A DNA stretch of 64,000 nucleotides from Streptomyces sp. NBC_01481 (GTDB lineage Bacteria; Actinomycetota; Actinomycetes; Streptomycetales; Streptomycetaceae), in NCBI RefSeq assembly GCF_026339995.1, contig NZ_JAPEPT010000001.1:694501-758500 (forward strand), in the 5' to 3' direction. Numbering within the stretch: position 1 is the stretch's first letter; each line of letters opens with the position of its first letter. This document shows, one piece after another, positions 1 through 8,916 of the stretch. Under the pieces are notes generated by a model that saw only the letters and a list, made by a program, of their open reading frames with translations, made no database searches and was not told the origin of the DNA. The translations under genes and the position numbers were made by a program.

Positions 1-2940
1 GTACTGCGTGGCCCGCGCATCGCCCTGGACCCGGACGAAGCGGGTGTCGCGGCTGTCCATACGGACGATCTCGCGCCCGCCCCTGCCTTCGCCCACCGTC
101 GCCGCAGTGCGCCACGTGCGGCCGTCCGCCGAGACCTGGATGCGGTACCTCGTCGCGTACGCGTCCTGCCAGTGCAGGACGACCTGGCCGAGCCGCGCCG
201 GGCGGGCCAGTTCCAGCTGCCACCAGGCGCCGTCCTCGGGGGGTGAGGACCAGCGGGTCTTCGGGTCGCCGTCGATCGCCGAGGCCGCCGGGAAGTCGGC
301 CGTCTCGTCGCCGGACGAGGACGCGACGGAGCCCGCGGCGCGCGCGAGGTCGGGGCCCGCGGTGCGCGGGTAGGCGCGTACCGTCAGGGTGCGCTCCTCG
401 CCCGCGAAGGACAGCGGCACCTGGTACTCCCCGGCCGGTGTGCCCGCCGGGACGGTGACCTCGACCGGCACGGTCGTCCCCGGCCCGCGCGGCACCGTCG
501 TCTCCTTCGGCACCGTCACCTTGATGCCCGCCGGGGCCTTCGCGGTGAGCGCGCCGCGCACCTCGGCCGGGCGGCGCGCGGTCAGCCGGACCCCGGCCTG
601 CTGCGGGCCGCCGCCGATCTCGGCGTCCGCCTCGCCGCGTACGAGATCGAGGCCCGCGAGGGGCTCGTCCGCGAACCAGGGCACCACGGACCGTACGGCC
701 ACAGGCTGCGCGCCGGCCGACGTGATCCGCACCCCGTCCACCCGCATGCCCTTGGCGTCCGCCTGGGTCCAGCCGCTCGCCGAGAGCGGGCCGAGCGGGC
801 GCCAGCCCTTGCCCGGAACGTGTGCTTCCAGGCTGCCGGACACCGCGCCCGCGCCCGGCCTGCCGGATCCAGCGCCCGCGCCGGCGGACGGCTCCGTCAT
901 CGCGGTCACGGCCACGACAGGGCGGGGCCGGTCCAGCCACAGCGTGTCCTCGCCGGCCGTCTCCTTGAAACGGTCCGCGCCCGTCCAGGCCGCCGACTCC
1001 TTCGCGGCCCGGTCCAGGAAGGGGCCCAGGACACCCTTGCCGACCGTCGCCCGGCTCGTCTTCAGTGCCGGGCGCAGCGGCTCGAGGTCCAGCGAGGCCC
1101 GCCAGGCCGCCTCGCCCTCGCCGCGTGCCTGCGCCTGGAGCATGTCGACGGAGAGTTCGCCCGCGCGGCCGTAGCGCGCCAGCTGATCGAGCCACGGCCG
1201 TACTTCGTCGTCGAGTCGCCCGTCGGCCGACTGCTTCAGCCGCTGCGGGGCCTCGCGCATCACGGTGAACGCGGCGCGCAGCGCGGCCGCCGCCCGGTCC
1301 CGGGCGGCGGCGTCCCCCGTCGTGCGGGAGTGCCAGAACTCCTTCAGCAGCGGTTGCAGATAGCCGGACTCGGCGGGGCTGAGGAGCGAGGAGGAGTGGT
1401 TGCCTGCGAGCGCGGTCAGCGCCTCGCGGGTCCTGGTGTCGCCGCCCGCGAGATCGTTGATAGCCGCCTTCCAGGACTCCTGGGGGCGGTAGCCCTTCGG
1501 GTTCCAGGCGTAGTCGGCGGCGGTGAAGAGCGGGATGCGGGAGGCGGACGCCTGCTCCATCGCGTTCGCGAGCAGCGCGGCGGAGCCGGTCGCGACGGCG
1601 GGCTCGCGGCCCGTGTAGGGGCCGAGGAATATCCGGTCCTGCGCGTAGTCGTTGACCGGGTAGTTGTCCATGGTGACGAGCGGGTGCCTGAACACGTCGC
1701 GGGCACCGGCCAGTTCGCTTCCGGTGATGGAACGTGGCACCACGCCGACGCCCGACCACGCCACCTGGACCCGTCCGTCCAGCTCGTCGGCGAGGGCCCG
1801 CCGGTAGTCGGTTGTTCCGTCCTGGTAGAACTCCGTCGGCATCAGGGACAGCGGCTGCGCGCCCGGATACCGGTCCGCGAGATGCCCCGCGACCGCGCCC
1901 GCGACCCGCGCCTGCGCCCTGGCCGCCGCCTCCGGTCCCGAGCCGAAGGTGTCCGCGTCCCTGCCGCAGTGCCATTCGCTGTAGCTGACGTCCTGGAACT
2001 GCAGCTGGAAGGCGCGTACACCCAGCGCCCACATCGCGTCGATCTTGCGGGTCAGCGCCTTGATGTCGCCGTCGTCGGCCAGACACATCTCCTGCGCGGG
2101 CGCGACGGCCCAGGCGAGCGTGACGTGGTTCTGCCGGGCACGTTCGGCGAGTTCCCGGAACTGCGCGCGCTGCGCGGCGGGATACGGATCGCGCCAGCGG
2201 GCCTGCCGGAAGGGGTCGTCGCCGGGCGCGTACAGGTAGCGGTTCTGCTTGGTGCGCCCCATGAAGTCCAGCTGCGCCAGCCGCTGTTGATGGCTCCACG
2301 GCTGACCGTAGAAACCCTCCGTCATGCCGCGTACGGCTGTGCCCGGCCAGTCGCGTACGAGCACTCCGGCGACGCTCGCACCGCCGGCGCCCGCACCGAC
2401 CGCGCCGGTCTTCCGCACGATCAGCTGGCGCAGCGTCTGCACGCCGTGGAAGAGACCGTCGTCGCCGACGCCGTCGAGCGCGATCGTGGCGCGGCCCTGT
2501 ATCCGGCCGACGGCGATCCGGTAGCCGCCGGAGGGGAGATCGGCGCGTTCGCGTGCCCGCAGGGCGCGCAGCGCCTCCTGTGCGCCGCTCCCGCCGACGC
2601 GCACGACGGGTCCGCGGCCGGGCAGTTCGCTGTGCACGGTCCTGACGCCGGACTCGTGCAGCAGCTCCTTCAGCCGCTGAACGGCGTACGGATCGGCGGC
2701 ACGGTCCACGAGTACGGTCGCCTCGCTGTCGAGCGGTATGGACGGGCCCGCCGCGCGCATCGTCTGCGGACGCGGCCAGACCGTGGGCAGCCCCGCCTCA
2801 CCCTCGGGGTCCGTGGCGGTGCCGGCGGGGGTGCCGGGGTTGTCGGGGGCCGCGACCGCGCTGTGCGCGCCGCCGAGCAGGCTGCCGATGACAGCGACCG
2901 CGACGGCTGTCGCGGTGCGCCTCCTGCGCGCGAGCCGCAC
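1..2940 (-). CDS. secreted GH84-type beta-N-acetylglucosaminidase, C-terminus beyond window edge
   Basis: The frame is open from a GTG at 2940 to the window edge (980 codons, partial). The GTG has a GGGGAG ribosome site about 6 nt upstream. The N-terminus is Arg-rich followed by a hydrophobic stretch ending near HSAVAAP, i.e. a Sec signal peptide. Next come a GH20b-like lead domain (to about residue 150) and a GH84 barrel (from TEGFYGQPWS to about residue 460). The last residues visible (RFVRVQGDARATQY) look like the start of an F5/8-type C (discoidin) domain. The family removes terminal N-acetylglucosamine from glycans outside the cell. The position where GH84 enzymes carry paired catalytic Asp reads FQDVSY, with Q316 and D317, so the first Asp is replaced. 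No dre (DasR) operator is convincing upstream. The hexosaminidase call is firm; the substrate is unknown. Confidence 0.85.
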   Translation of the reverse strand, partial: MRLARRRRTATAVAVAVIGSLLGGAHSAVAAPDNPGTPAGTATDPEGEAGLPTVWPRPQTMRAAGPSIPLDSEATVLVDRAADPYAVQRLKELLHESGVRTVHSELPGRGPVVRVGGSGAQEALRALRARERADLPSGGYRIAVGRIQGRATIALDGVGDDGLFHGVQTLRQLIVRKTGAVGAGAGGASVAGVLVRDWPGTAVRGMTEGFYGQPWSHQQRLAQLDFMGRTKQNRYLYAPGDDPFRQARWRDPYPAAQRAQFRELAERARQNHVTLAWAVAPAQEMCLADDGDIKALTRKIDAMWALGVRAFQLQFQDVSYSEWHCGRDADTFGSGPEAAARAQARVAGAVAGHLADRYPGAQPLSLMPTEFYQDGTTDYRRALADELDGRVQVAWSGVGVVPRSITGSELAGARDVFRHPLVTMDNYPVNDYAQDRIFLGPYTGREPAVATGSAALLANAMEQASASRIPLFTAADYAWNPKGYRPQESWKAAINDLAGGDTRTREALTALAGNHSSSLLSPAESGYLQPLLKEFWHSRTTGDAAARDRAAAALRAAFTVMREAPQRLKQSADGRLDDEVRPWLDQLARYGRAGELSVDMLQAQARGEGEAAWRASLDLEPLRPALKTSRATVGKGVLGPFLDRAAKESAAWTGADRFKETAGEDTLWLDRPRPVVAVTAMTEPSAGAGAGSGRPGAGAVSGSLEAHVPGKGWRPLGPLSASGWTQADAKGMRVDGVRITSAGAQPVAVRSVVPWFADEPLAGLDLVRGEADAEIGGGPQQAGVRLTARRPAEVRGALTAKAPAGIKVTVPKETTVPRGPGTTVPVEVTVPAGTPAGEYQVPLSFAGEERTLTVRAYPRTAGPDLARAAGSVASSSGDETADFPAASAIDGDPKTRWSSPPEDGAWWQLELARPARLGQVVLHWQDAYATRYRIQVSADGRTWRTAATVGEGRGGREIVRMDSRDTRFVRVQGDARATQY

Positions 2941-3229
2941 GCCCGTCTCCCCTCGTGTCCCCTGTCGTTCCGGCCGTCGTTCCCGTTGTCGCTCCGCTTG
3001 CTGTTCCGGTTGCGTTCCGGTTGGTTTCGAGCCCACCACCCCCACACTGAGGGTGTCAATGCAGGTGGCCGTTGTGCACCTTTTGCCTGGCGCGATGGGC
3101 GGTTTGATCCAACTGCCGCGCCGGGAACGGAATGTGACACGGAACACGTTGACTGATCGTGTACGTCTGCGGTCGCGCCCACTGGGTAGGGCTGCTGTGT
3201 CCCGCTACCGTCCGTCTGGAGTGACCGTC
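2941..3229. promoter_or_regulatory. divergent promoter region between the GH84 gene and the malQ leader ORF
   Basis: This 289-nt gap separates divergent genes and must hold both promoters. On the minus strand the leader carries several copies of a CGGAAC-like unit (about 2955-3020) just before the GH84 start. On the plus strand a TTGACT occurs near 3150, but no convincing -10 lies at proper spacing. No gene is seen in it. Confidence 0.4.
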
Positions 3230-3424
3230 ATGGCCGCATCCGCACACCTTCTGCTCTCTGCCCTGTCCAAACAGGTCCCGGGTCCCGGCCCGCTGACCAG
3301 CGAACCCCCGCTCGCCGACGCCGCACCGCTGACCAGTGAGCCGCCGCTCGCCGAGGCCGCCCCCCTCACCAGCGAGCCGACAGCCCCTGGCACGGCCGGC
3401 GGCACGGAGTCCCCAGGAGTCTGA
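3230..3424 (+). CDS. 64-residue leader peptide with three 12-residue repeats, coupled to malQ
   Basis: ATG at 3230 opens a 64-residue frame whose TGA (3422-3424) is immediately followed by the malQ ATG, so translation would be coupled; the malQ ribosome site (AGGAG) lies inside its last codons. Residues 21-56 are three copies of a 12-residue unit starting PLTSEP (positions 21, 33 and 45), encoded by a 36-nt direct repeat. There is no signal peptide or known domain; the composition is Pro/Ala/Glu-rich. Third codon positions are mostly G or C, which supports translation, but a non-coding leader cannot be excluded. Function unknown. Confidence 0.45.
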   Translation: MAASAHLLLSALSKQVPGPGPLTSEPPLADAAPLTSEPPLAEAAPLTSEPTAPGTAGGTESPGV

Positions 3425-5563
3425 ATGGGCCTTGCCCGGCTCGCCGCGCTGCATGGAGTCGCCACCGCCTACGCGCCCTCCGAGGGCGTGAGCGTCCCCG
3501 TCCCCGACGCCACGGTCGTCGCGGTCCTCGCCGCCCTCGGCGTCGACGCCTCGACCCCCTCGGCGGTACGGGACGCCCTGGCCCGAGCCGAATCCGCCGC
3601 AGCGGAGCGGCTGCTGCCGCCGACGCTGGTGCTGTGGCCCGAGGGCGACGTCCCGGCGCCCCTGACCGGGCTCCCCGCGGGCACGGCCCTGCGGGTCGAG
3701 ACGGAGGAGGGTGCCGAGCTCGCTCCGCAGCCGGTGGCGGAGCCCGGGCAGACCTGGCGGGAACTCCCCTACGGCGTCCACCAGTTGGATGCCCGGGCCC
3801 CCGACGGGCGCTGCGCCCGCTCCACCCTGGTCGTCGCGCCCGGCCGGGCGCCGCAGCCGGAAGGCCGCTCGTACGGCTTTCTCGTACAGCTCTACTCCCT
3901 GCTCTCCGCCCGCTCCTGGGGCATGGGCGACCTCGGGGACCTGGCCGAGCTCGCGACCTGGTCCGGACGGTCGCTCGGGGCCGGTTTCGTCCAGGTCAAT
4001 CCGCTGCACGCGGCCGTCCCCGGCGCACCCACCGACCCCTCTCCCTACCGGCCCTCCTCGCGGCGCTTCCCCGACCCCGTCCATCTGCGGATCGAGGACA
4101 TTCCCGAGTACGCGTACGTCGGCGCCCGCGACCGGCAGCGACTGGACGAGCTGTGCGACAAGGGGGCCGGGCTGCGCGAATCGGTGCTGCAGAAGGGTGC
4201 GTTGATCGACCGCGACGCCGTCTGGGCGCTCAAGCGCGAGGCCCTGGAGATCGTGCACCGCGTGCCGCTCGGGCCCGGCCGCCGCGCCGACTACTGCGAC
4301 TTCCTGGCCGGGCAGGGCCGTGCCCTGGAGGACCACGCCACCTGGTGCGCCCTCGCCGAGGTGCACGGCCCCGAGTGGCACGGCTGGCCCGCCGCCCTGC
4401 GGGACCCGCACTCGCCGGAGACGGTCCGGGCGCGGTACGAACTGATGGACCGCGTCGACTTCCACAGCAGGCTCGCCTGGCTGACCGACCGGCAGCTGGC
4501 CGCCGCGGGGCGGGCGGCGCGCGAGGCGGGCATGGGCGTCGGCATCGTCCATGACCTGGCCGTCGGCGTGCATCCCGGCGGCGCGGACGCCTGGGCGCAG
4601 CAGGACGCCTTCGCGGCGGGCATGTCGGTCGGCGCGCCCCCGGACGCCTTCAACGCCCGTGGCCAGGACTGGGGTCTGCCCCCGTGGCGGCCCGATGTTC
4701 TGGCCGGGTCCGGTTACGCCCCGTACCGCGGACTGCTGCGCGGCCTGCTCCGTAACGCGGGCGCACTGCGCATCGACCATGTCATGGGCCTGTTCCGCCT
4801 CTGGTGGGTCCCGGAGGGCAGCCCGCCCACCGACGGCACATATGTCCGCTACGACGCAGAGGCGATGCTTGCGCTTCTCGTCCTGGAGGCCCACCGCGCG
4901 GGCGCCGCCGTCATCGGGGAGGACCTCGGCACGGTCGAACCGGGCGTGCGCGAGGCCCTCACCCGCCGCGGGGTGCTGGGCACCTCGGTGCTCTGGTTCG
5001 AGCGCGACTGGGCGGGCACGGGCCGACCGCTGCCGCCCGAGCGGTGGCGCGTGGACTGCGTGGCCACGGCGACCACCCACGATCTGCCGTCCACGGCCGC
5101 CCGGCTGACCGGCGGGCATGTGGCGCTGCACCACCGCCTCGGCCTGCTCAGCCGCCCGCTGGACCAGGAGCGCACACAGGACGCGGCGGACGTCGCCGAA
5201 TGGCTGGACCTGCTCGGCGGTCTCGGCCTGCTGCCCGAGGGCAGGGGCGACGAGGAGGGGGAGATCCGCGCGGCGTACCGCTTTCTGCTGCGTACGCCGG
5301 CCCGCATGGTCGGCGTCTGGCTGCCCGACGCGGTGGGCGACCGGCGTCCCCAGAACCTCCCGGGCACCTGGGACCAGTACCCGAACTGGCGGCTGCCGGT
5401 CGCGGACTCCGACGGGCGCCCCGTCAGCCTGGAGGAGCTGGCGGCCTCGCCCCGGCTGCACGCGCTGATGGAGATCTTCGGCCCGGATTCCGGAGCTCGC
5501 CCCGAACCCCGGCCCGAAGCCCGCTCCGAACCTCGTACGGCACCCCCGGACGCGCGGTCGTGA
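3425..5563 (+). CDS. malQ: 4-alpha-glucanotransferase (amylomaltase, GH77)
   Basis: 712 residues, the usual size for actinobacterial MalQ. It transfers alpha-1,4-glucan segments between maltodextrins in the cytoplasm (maltose and glycogen metabolism). The GH77 landmarks are in order: the nucleophile Asp451 in RIDHVMGLF, the acid/base Glu499 in GEDLGTV, and Asp553 in THDLPST. The N-terminal ~140 residues are the beta-sandwich extension typical of actinobacterial forms. The start is the ATG at 3425, preceded by AGGAG and by the stop of the repeat-containing leader ORF. It is not part of a visible maltose-transport operon. Confidence 0.95.
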   Translation: MGLARLAALHGVATAYAPSEGVSVPVPDATVVAVLAALGVDASTPSAVRDALARAESAAAERLLPPTLVLWPEGDVPAPLTGLPAGTALRVETEEGAELAPQPVAEPGQTWRELPYGVHQLDARAPDGRCARSTLVVAPGRAPQPEGRSYGFLVQLYSLLSARSWGMGDLGDLAELATWSGRSLGAGFVQVNPLHAAVPGAPTDPSPYRPSSRRFPDPVHLRIEDIPEYAYVGARDRQRLDELCDKGAGLRESVLQKGALIDRDAVWALKREALEIVHRVPLGPGRRADYCDFLAGQGRALEDHATWCALAEVHGPEWHGWPAALRDPHSPETVRARYELMDRVDFHSRLAWLTDRQLAAAGRAAREAGMGVGIVHDLAVGVHPGGADAWAQQDAFAAGMSVGAPPDAFNARGQDWGLPPWRPDVLAGSGYAPYRGLLRGLLRNAGALRIDHVMGLFRLWWVPEGSPPTDGTYVRYDAEAMLALLVLEAHRAGAAVIGEDLGTVEPGVREALTRRGVLGTSVLWFERDWAGTGRPLPPERWRVDCVATATTHDLPSTAARLTGGHVALHHRLGLLSRPLDQERTQDAADVAEWLDLLGGLGLLPEGRGDEEGEIRAAYRFLLRTPARMVGVWLPDAVGDRRPQNLPGTWDQYPNWRLPVADSDGRPVSLEELAASPRLHALMEIFGPDSGARPEPRPEARSEPRTAPPDARS

Positions 5564-5586
5564 CAGCCGTTCGCTACGTTGGCACC

Positions 5587-5817
5587 GTGGACAAGAAGAA
5601 CGCTTTGCGCGCCGGCGCCGTCGCGGCCGGTACGACGCTGATGATGCTGCTCCTGTCGTCGCCCGCGCTCGCCCTGACCCCCGACGACGGCGACGACCCG
5701 GGCCAGGGCCTGAGTGTGGCCGAGACGCTGGGCCTTTTCGTGGCGGCGCCGCTGGGGCTCTTTGTGCTGATCGCGGGCCTGGTAATGGTTCTCGACAAGT
5801 CCAAGAAGCAGGTCTGA
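5587..5817 (+). CDS. small membrane protein, probably leaderless
   Basis: 76 residues starting at GTG 5587. There are two hydrophobic segments (about 11-29 and 46-66) separated by an acidic stretch (DDGDDPG), with a basic tail (KSKKQV). The first segment ends in ALALT and could be a signal peptide. No ribosome site is visible, but a TAnnnT box (TACGTT, 5575-5580) lies six bases before the GTG, which argues for a leaderless start here rather than at the in-frame GTG 5560 overlapping the malQ stop. No known family recognised; function unknown. Confidence 0.7.
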   Translation: MDKKNALRAGAVAAGTTLMMLLLSSPALALTPDDGDDPGQGLSVAETLGLFVAAPLGLFVLIAGLVMVLDKSKKQV

Positions 5818-5846
5818 CCGGCCTCTCGGCCTCAGCTGGTTTTCCC

Positions 5847-5883
5847 GGGCGCTCCGGGGTGTGAACGCACCCCCGGGGCGCCC
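5847..5883. terminator. hairpin terminator downstream of the malQ region
   Basis: Inverted repeat with arms 5847-5861 and 5868-5883 (GGGCGC...GCGCCC, one bulge) and a 6-nt loop, starting 29 nt after the small membrane protein stop. It lacks a long T tract, as is common in streptomycetes. Confidence 0.75.
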
Positions 5884-6075
5884 TTGTCATGCCCCGACGT
5901 CATGTCCCGACGCCCGAGTGCGTCGCAGGTCCGGCCCGGGCAGCCCTGCCTGATCTTTCAGCTCTCCTTCAAGTAATCGTCGAAAAGATTCGATGGACCT
6001 AAGCGTTTCCTCGCTGCGACGGTAGATCGCACCAGCGAGAGAGCCCCGGGTCGGGGGAGAGGGCAAGGGGTACCG

Positions 6076-7029
6076 ATGGCAGTCCTGGACCGCGTCCGCA
6101 GCAGTGAGGCGACCACGGCGAGGCGGGGCCGGCAGGGCTCAGGCGTCGGCCCCGGCCACCGCTCCGGGGCCGGGCTACTGCTCGCCGCCGTGGCGACGGT
6201 CGTCTGGTCGGGGAGCTTCGTCGCCTCTCGTGCCCTCCACGATTCTGTCCCGCCCGTGCAGGCCGCGTTCTGGCGCTGGATCATCGCGATCATCGCCGTC
6301 GCGCCCTTCGCGCTACGGGAGGCCTGGCGTCAGCGAGGGCTGATCCGGCGCCACTTGGGATTCATCACGCTCGCCTCGCTGCTCGGCGTCACCGTCTACA
6401 ACACCCTCGTCAACCAGGCCGGTCTGACCACCCCGGCCGGCAACATGGGCATGATCATGGCTGCGTCGCCCGTCCTGATGGCCGTCGGCGAACGCGTCGG
6501 CGGGCAGCGGCTCGGGGCGCGGCGCGTGGTGGGAATGGCCATCGCCTGCACGGGAGTTCTGCTGCTCGTCGGCAAGGGGTCCCTCGCGATGGACTTCACC
6601 GCCGGTGACCTGTGGATGTTCGCGGCCACGCTCAGTTTCGCCTCGTACAGCGCACTGCTGCGGCGACGGCCCGCCGAGATCGGCGGACTCGCCTTCCTCC
6701 TCATGACGTTCGTCCTCGGCGCGCTGATGCTGGCACCGGTGTTCGCCATCAGTCTGGCCGTCCAGGGCGGCTTCGCGCCGACGGCCGGGACGGTCGGGCC
6801 GCTGGTCTACGTCGGCGTCTTCTCCTCCGCGATCGCCTTCTTCGCCTGGAACAAGGCGATCGCGGTGATCGGCGCAGCGCGGGCCGGAGTCGTGTACTAC
6901 CTGCAGCCGGTGTGCGTGGCGGTGCTCTCCTTCGCCCTGCTGGGCGAGTCGACCGGGCCGACGCAGATCCTGTGCATGGCGCTGATCCTCGGCGGGGTGA
7001 TGCTGGGGTCGGGGGGCCGGGTCAAGTGA
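6076..7029 (+). CDS. EamA/DMT-family transporter
   Basis: 317 residues with about ten hydrophobic segments arranged as two EamA repeats (first about 33-165, second about 176-315), the normal drug/metabolite transporter architecture in the cytoplasmic membrane. Typical signatures are the first-helix VWSGSFVASR and the end of the second repeat, GARAGVVYYLQPV. The N-terminal ~30 residues are Arg/Gly-rich and cytosolic. The start ATG 6076 has AAGGGG about 6 nt upstream. A LysR regulator lies two genes downstream on the same strand and may control it. Substrate cannot be inferred; export of an amino acid or metabolite is likely. Confidence 0.9.
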   Translation: MAVLDRVRSSEATTARRGRQGSGVGPGHRSGAGLLLAAVATVVWSGSFVASRALHDSVPPVQAAFWRWIIAIIAVAPFALREAWRQRGLIRRHLGFITLASLLGVTVYNTLVNQAGLTTPAGNMGMIMAASPVLMAVGERVGGQRLGARRVVGMAIACTGVLLLVGKGSLAMDFTAGDLWMFAATLSFASYSALLRRRPAEIGGLAFLLMTFVLGALMLAPVFAISLAVQGGFAPTAGTVGPLVYVGVFSSAIAFFAWNKAIAVIGAARAGVVYYLQPVCVAVLSFALLGESTGPTQILCMALILGGVMLGSGGRVK

Positions 7030-7126
7030 GGCTCCAGGAAAGGGTCTTGCGTAACCACTACAGGTGGAGCACTATGAACGTCGTGGTCGGAGTCCCGGCC
7101 GCCAGAACCAGTGAATGAGGATCAGC

Positions 7127-7705
7127 TTGCGAAAGCTCGTGTACTACATCGCCGTGTCCATCGACGGCTTCATCGCCGCGCCCGACGGGGACGGCGACGT
7201 CTACCCCATCAGCGAGGAGTTCACGGCGTACGCCTCGGCGGAGTACCCCGAGACGCTTCCCACCCATGTCCGTCCGATGCTCGGCATCGAGAACGCGGCG
7301 AATGTGCACTTCGACACCGTCGTCATGGGGCGCAACACCTACGAGCCCGCGCTCCGGATCGATGTCACCAGTCCGTACGCGCATATGCGCCAGTACGTCG
7401 TCTCCCGCAGCCTCAAGGAGTCACCCGACCCGGCGGTGGAGATCGTGTCCGGCGACATGGTCGCCAAGATCCGCGAGCTCAAGGCGGAGGACGGCGATCT
7501 CGGGATCTACCTCTGCGGCGGGGCCGATCTCGCCGGGCAGTTGCGCGACGAGATCGACGAGCTGCATGTGAAGACCTACCCGGTGGTGCTGGGCGCGGGA
7601 GTCCCCATGTTCTCGGAGAAGTACGGCGCGATGAACCTCGAGCTGATGAGCAACCGGGTCTTCGACAACGGGCTGATCTTCACGACGTACGCGCGGAAGC
7701 GGTAA
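7127..7705 (+). CDS. dihydrofolate reductase-like protein (RibD C-terminal domain family)
   Basis: Single-domain protein of the RibD_C/DHFR fold. It opens with YYIAVSIDGFIAAPDG, has the mid-protein VVMGRNTYE and the nucleotide-site region YLCGGADLAGQL, and ends FTTYARKR. Such stand-alone proteins are probably NADPH-dependent reductases, of unknown substrate in streptomycetes. An ATG at 7115 is in frame, but the TTG at 7127 has GAGGA five nt upstream (7117-7121), so I place the start there (192 residues). It follows the EamA gene by 97 nt and could be co-transcribed with it. Confidence 0.8.
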   Translation: MRKLVYYIAVSIDGFIAAPDGDGDVYPISEEFTAYASAEYPETLPTHVRPMLGIENAANVHFDTVVMGRNTYEPALRIDVTSPYAHMRQYVVSRSLKESPDPAVEIVSGDMVAKIRELKAEDGDLGIYLCGGADLAGQLRDEIDELHVKTYPVVLGAGVPMFSEKYGAMNLELMSNRVFDNGLIFTTYARKR

Positions 7706-7739
7706 CGCCGGGCCCGGGCCGGGCGGATAGCGTGCGGCC

Positions 7740-8648
7740 ATGACCGAGTGGGACATCAAGAAGCTCCAGATCCTGCGCACGCTGAGCGAGCGGGGGACCG
7801 TGACGGCCACGGCGGAGGCGCTGCTGATGACCCCCTCGGCCGTGTCGCAGCAGCTCTCGAATCTCGCAAAGCAACTCGGCGTACCCCTGCTTGAGGCGCA
7901 GGGGCGGCGGGTGCGGCTCACCGACGCGGCGCATCTGGTGCTGCGGCACGCGGAGGCCGTCTTCGCCCAACTGGAGCGGGCGGACGCGGAGTTGACCGGC
8001 TACCTGCAGGGCGAGGCGGGGGAGGTGCGGGTAGGCGCCTTCTCGACGGCCGTGCCCGCGCTGGTCGTGCCCGCGGTACGGGAGCTGAGGCAGGAGTATC
8101 CCTTGCTTGAGGTCCGGGTGCGGGAGGCGGAGGCGGCGGAGGCGTACGAACTGCTGCTGTCCGGGGACGTGGACGTCGCGCTGTCCCTGGCCGCGCACGC
8201 GCCGACGGCCCGCGACCCGAAGTTCAGCCGCTTCCCGCTCCTGGCGGACCCACTGGACGTGGCCCTTCCGGCCGGGCACCCGCTGGCGTCCGCCGCCGGA
8301 CTGCGGCTCGCGGACCTGTCCGGCGAACCGTGGATCTTCGGAGGCAGCGGACCGTGGTCGGAGATCACACTCGCGGCCTGCGAGGCGGCGGGCTTCGTGC
8401 CGGAACAGGCCCACTCTGCGGCCGGTTGGACGGCGATCCTGGCGATGGTGGAAGCGGGGATGGGCGTCGCGCTGATCCCCCGCATGGCGGCCGAACGGGG
8501 CGATCGTGCGGGCGTCGTGATGCGTGTCCTGAGCGCGGACCAGCCGCGGCGGCATGTGGTGGCGGCGGTGCGCAGGGGGGCGGAGGAAGGGCGGGCGGTC
8601 GGGCGGGTGGTGGGGGCGCTGAGGGGGGCTGCGGCGGCGAGGCGGTGA
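7740..8648 (+). CDS. LysR-family transcriptional regulator
   Basis: 302 residues: N-terminal winged helix-turn-helix (about 4-62, with GTVTATAEALLMTPSAVSQQLSNL) and a periplasmic-binding-like effector domain (about 90-290). Size and layout are standard for the family. No ribosome site; TAGCGT (7728-7733) sits six bases before the ATG, so the mRNA is probably leaderless. The likely targets are the upstream EamA transporter and the RibD-like gene, by proximity only. The last ~25 residues are Gly/Ala/Arg-rich and probably disordered. Confidence 0.9.
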   Translation: MTEWDIKKLQILRTLSERGTVTATAEALLMTPSAVSQQLSNLAKQLGVPLLEAQGRRVRLTDAAHLVLRHAEAVFAQLERADAELTGYLQGEAGEVRVGAFSTAVPALVVPAVRELRQEYPLLEVRVREAEAAEAYELLLSGDVDVALSLAAHAPTARDPKFSRFPLLADPLDVALPAGHPLASAAGLRLADLSGEPWIFGGSGPWSEITLAACEAAGFVPEQAHSAAGWTAILAMVEAGMGVALIPRMAAERGDRAGVVMRVLSADQPRRHVVAAVRRGAEEGRAVGRVVGALRGAAAARR

Positions 8649-8654
8649 GGGGCG

Positions 8655-8870
8655 GTGGTGCGCCTGCGGCGGGCCCCACGCGGCGGAGCCGCACATCGAT
8701 ACAGCCCCTACCCGCCCTCCCCCTACGGCCTGGCGGCCGTGGGAGGTGCCCCCATCCCGAACTGGGGGCAGGTCCCCAGACCCCCGTATGCGACCTTCGG
8801 CCGCATGTCCTCAAACGCCGGACGGGCTGAAATGTGCGACCGAGTCGCACAAGCCCGCCGCAGGCGCACC
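8655..8870. repeat. cluster of dispersed Streptomyces palindromic modules
   Basis: The gap between the LysR gene and cvnD contains several modules that recur in this window: CACGCGGCGGAGCCGCA (about 8681), a CCCCCTACGG...GGGGG palindrome (about 8714-8770), the TCAAACGCCGGACGGGCTGA unit (8811-8830) and GCCCGCCGCAGGCGCACC (about 8853). These are intergenic elements of unknown function; some may act as terminators. Confidence 0.7.
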
Positions 8871-8916
8871 GCCTACGCGAACGGGCGGTCGCGTCTCGTA
8901 TCGTGCACCGCTCTCA

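Noticed and set aside
3000..3060. DasR (dre) operator upstream of the GH84 gene
   Set aside because: TGGTTTCGAGCCCA has a 14-nt layout and several mismatches to the 16-nt dre consensus; not convincing.
3056..5890. 944-residue frame on the minus strand across malQ
   Set aside because: Antisense shadow of malQ: low-complexity Arg/Gly/Pro composition, no domain, and the opposite strand encodes a complete GH77 enzyme.
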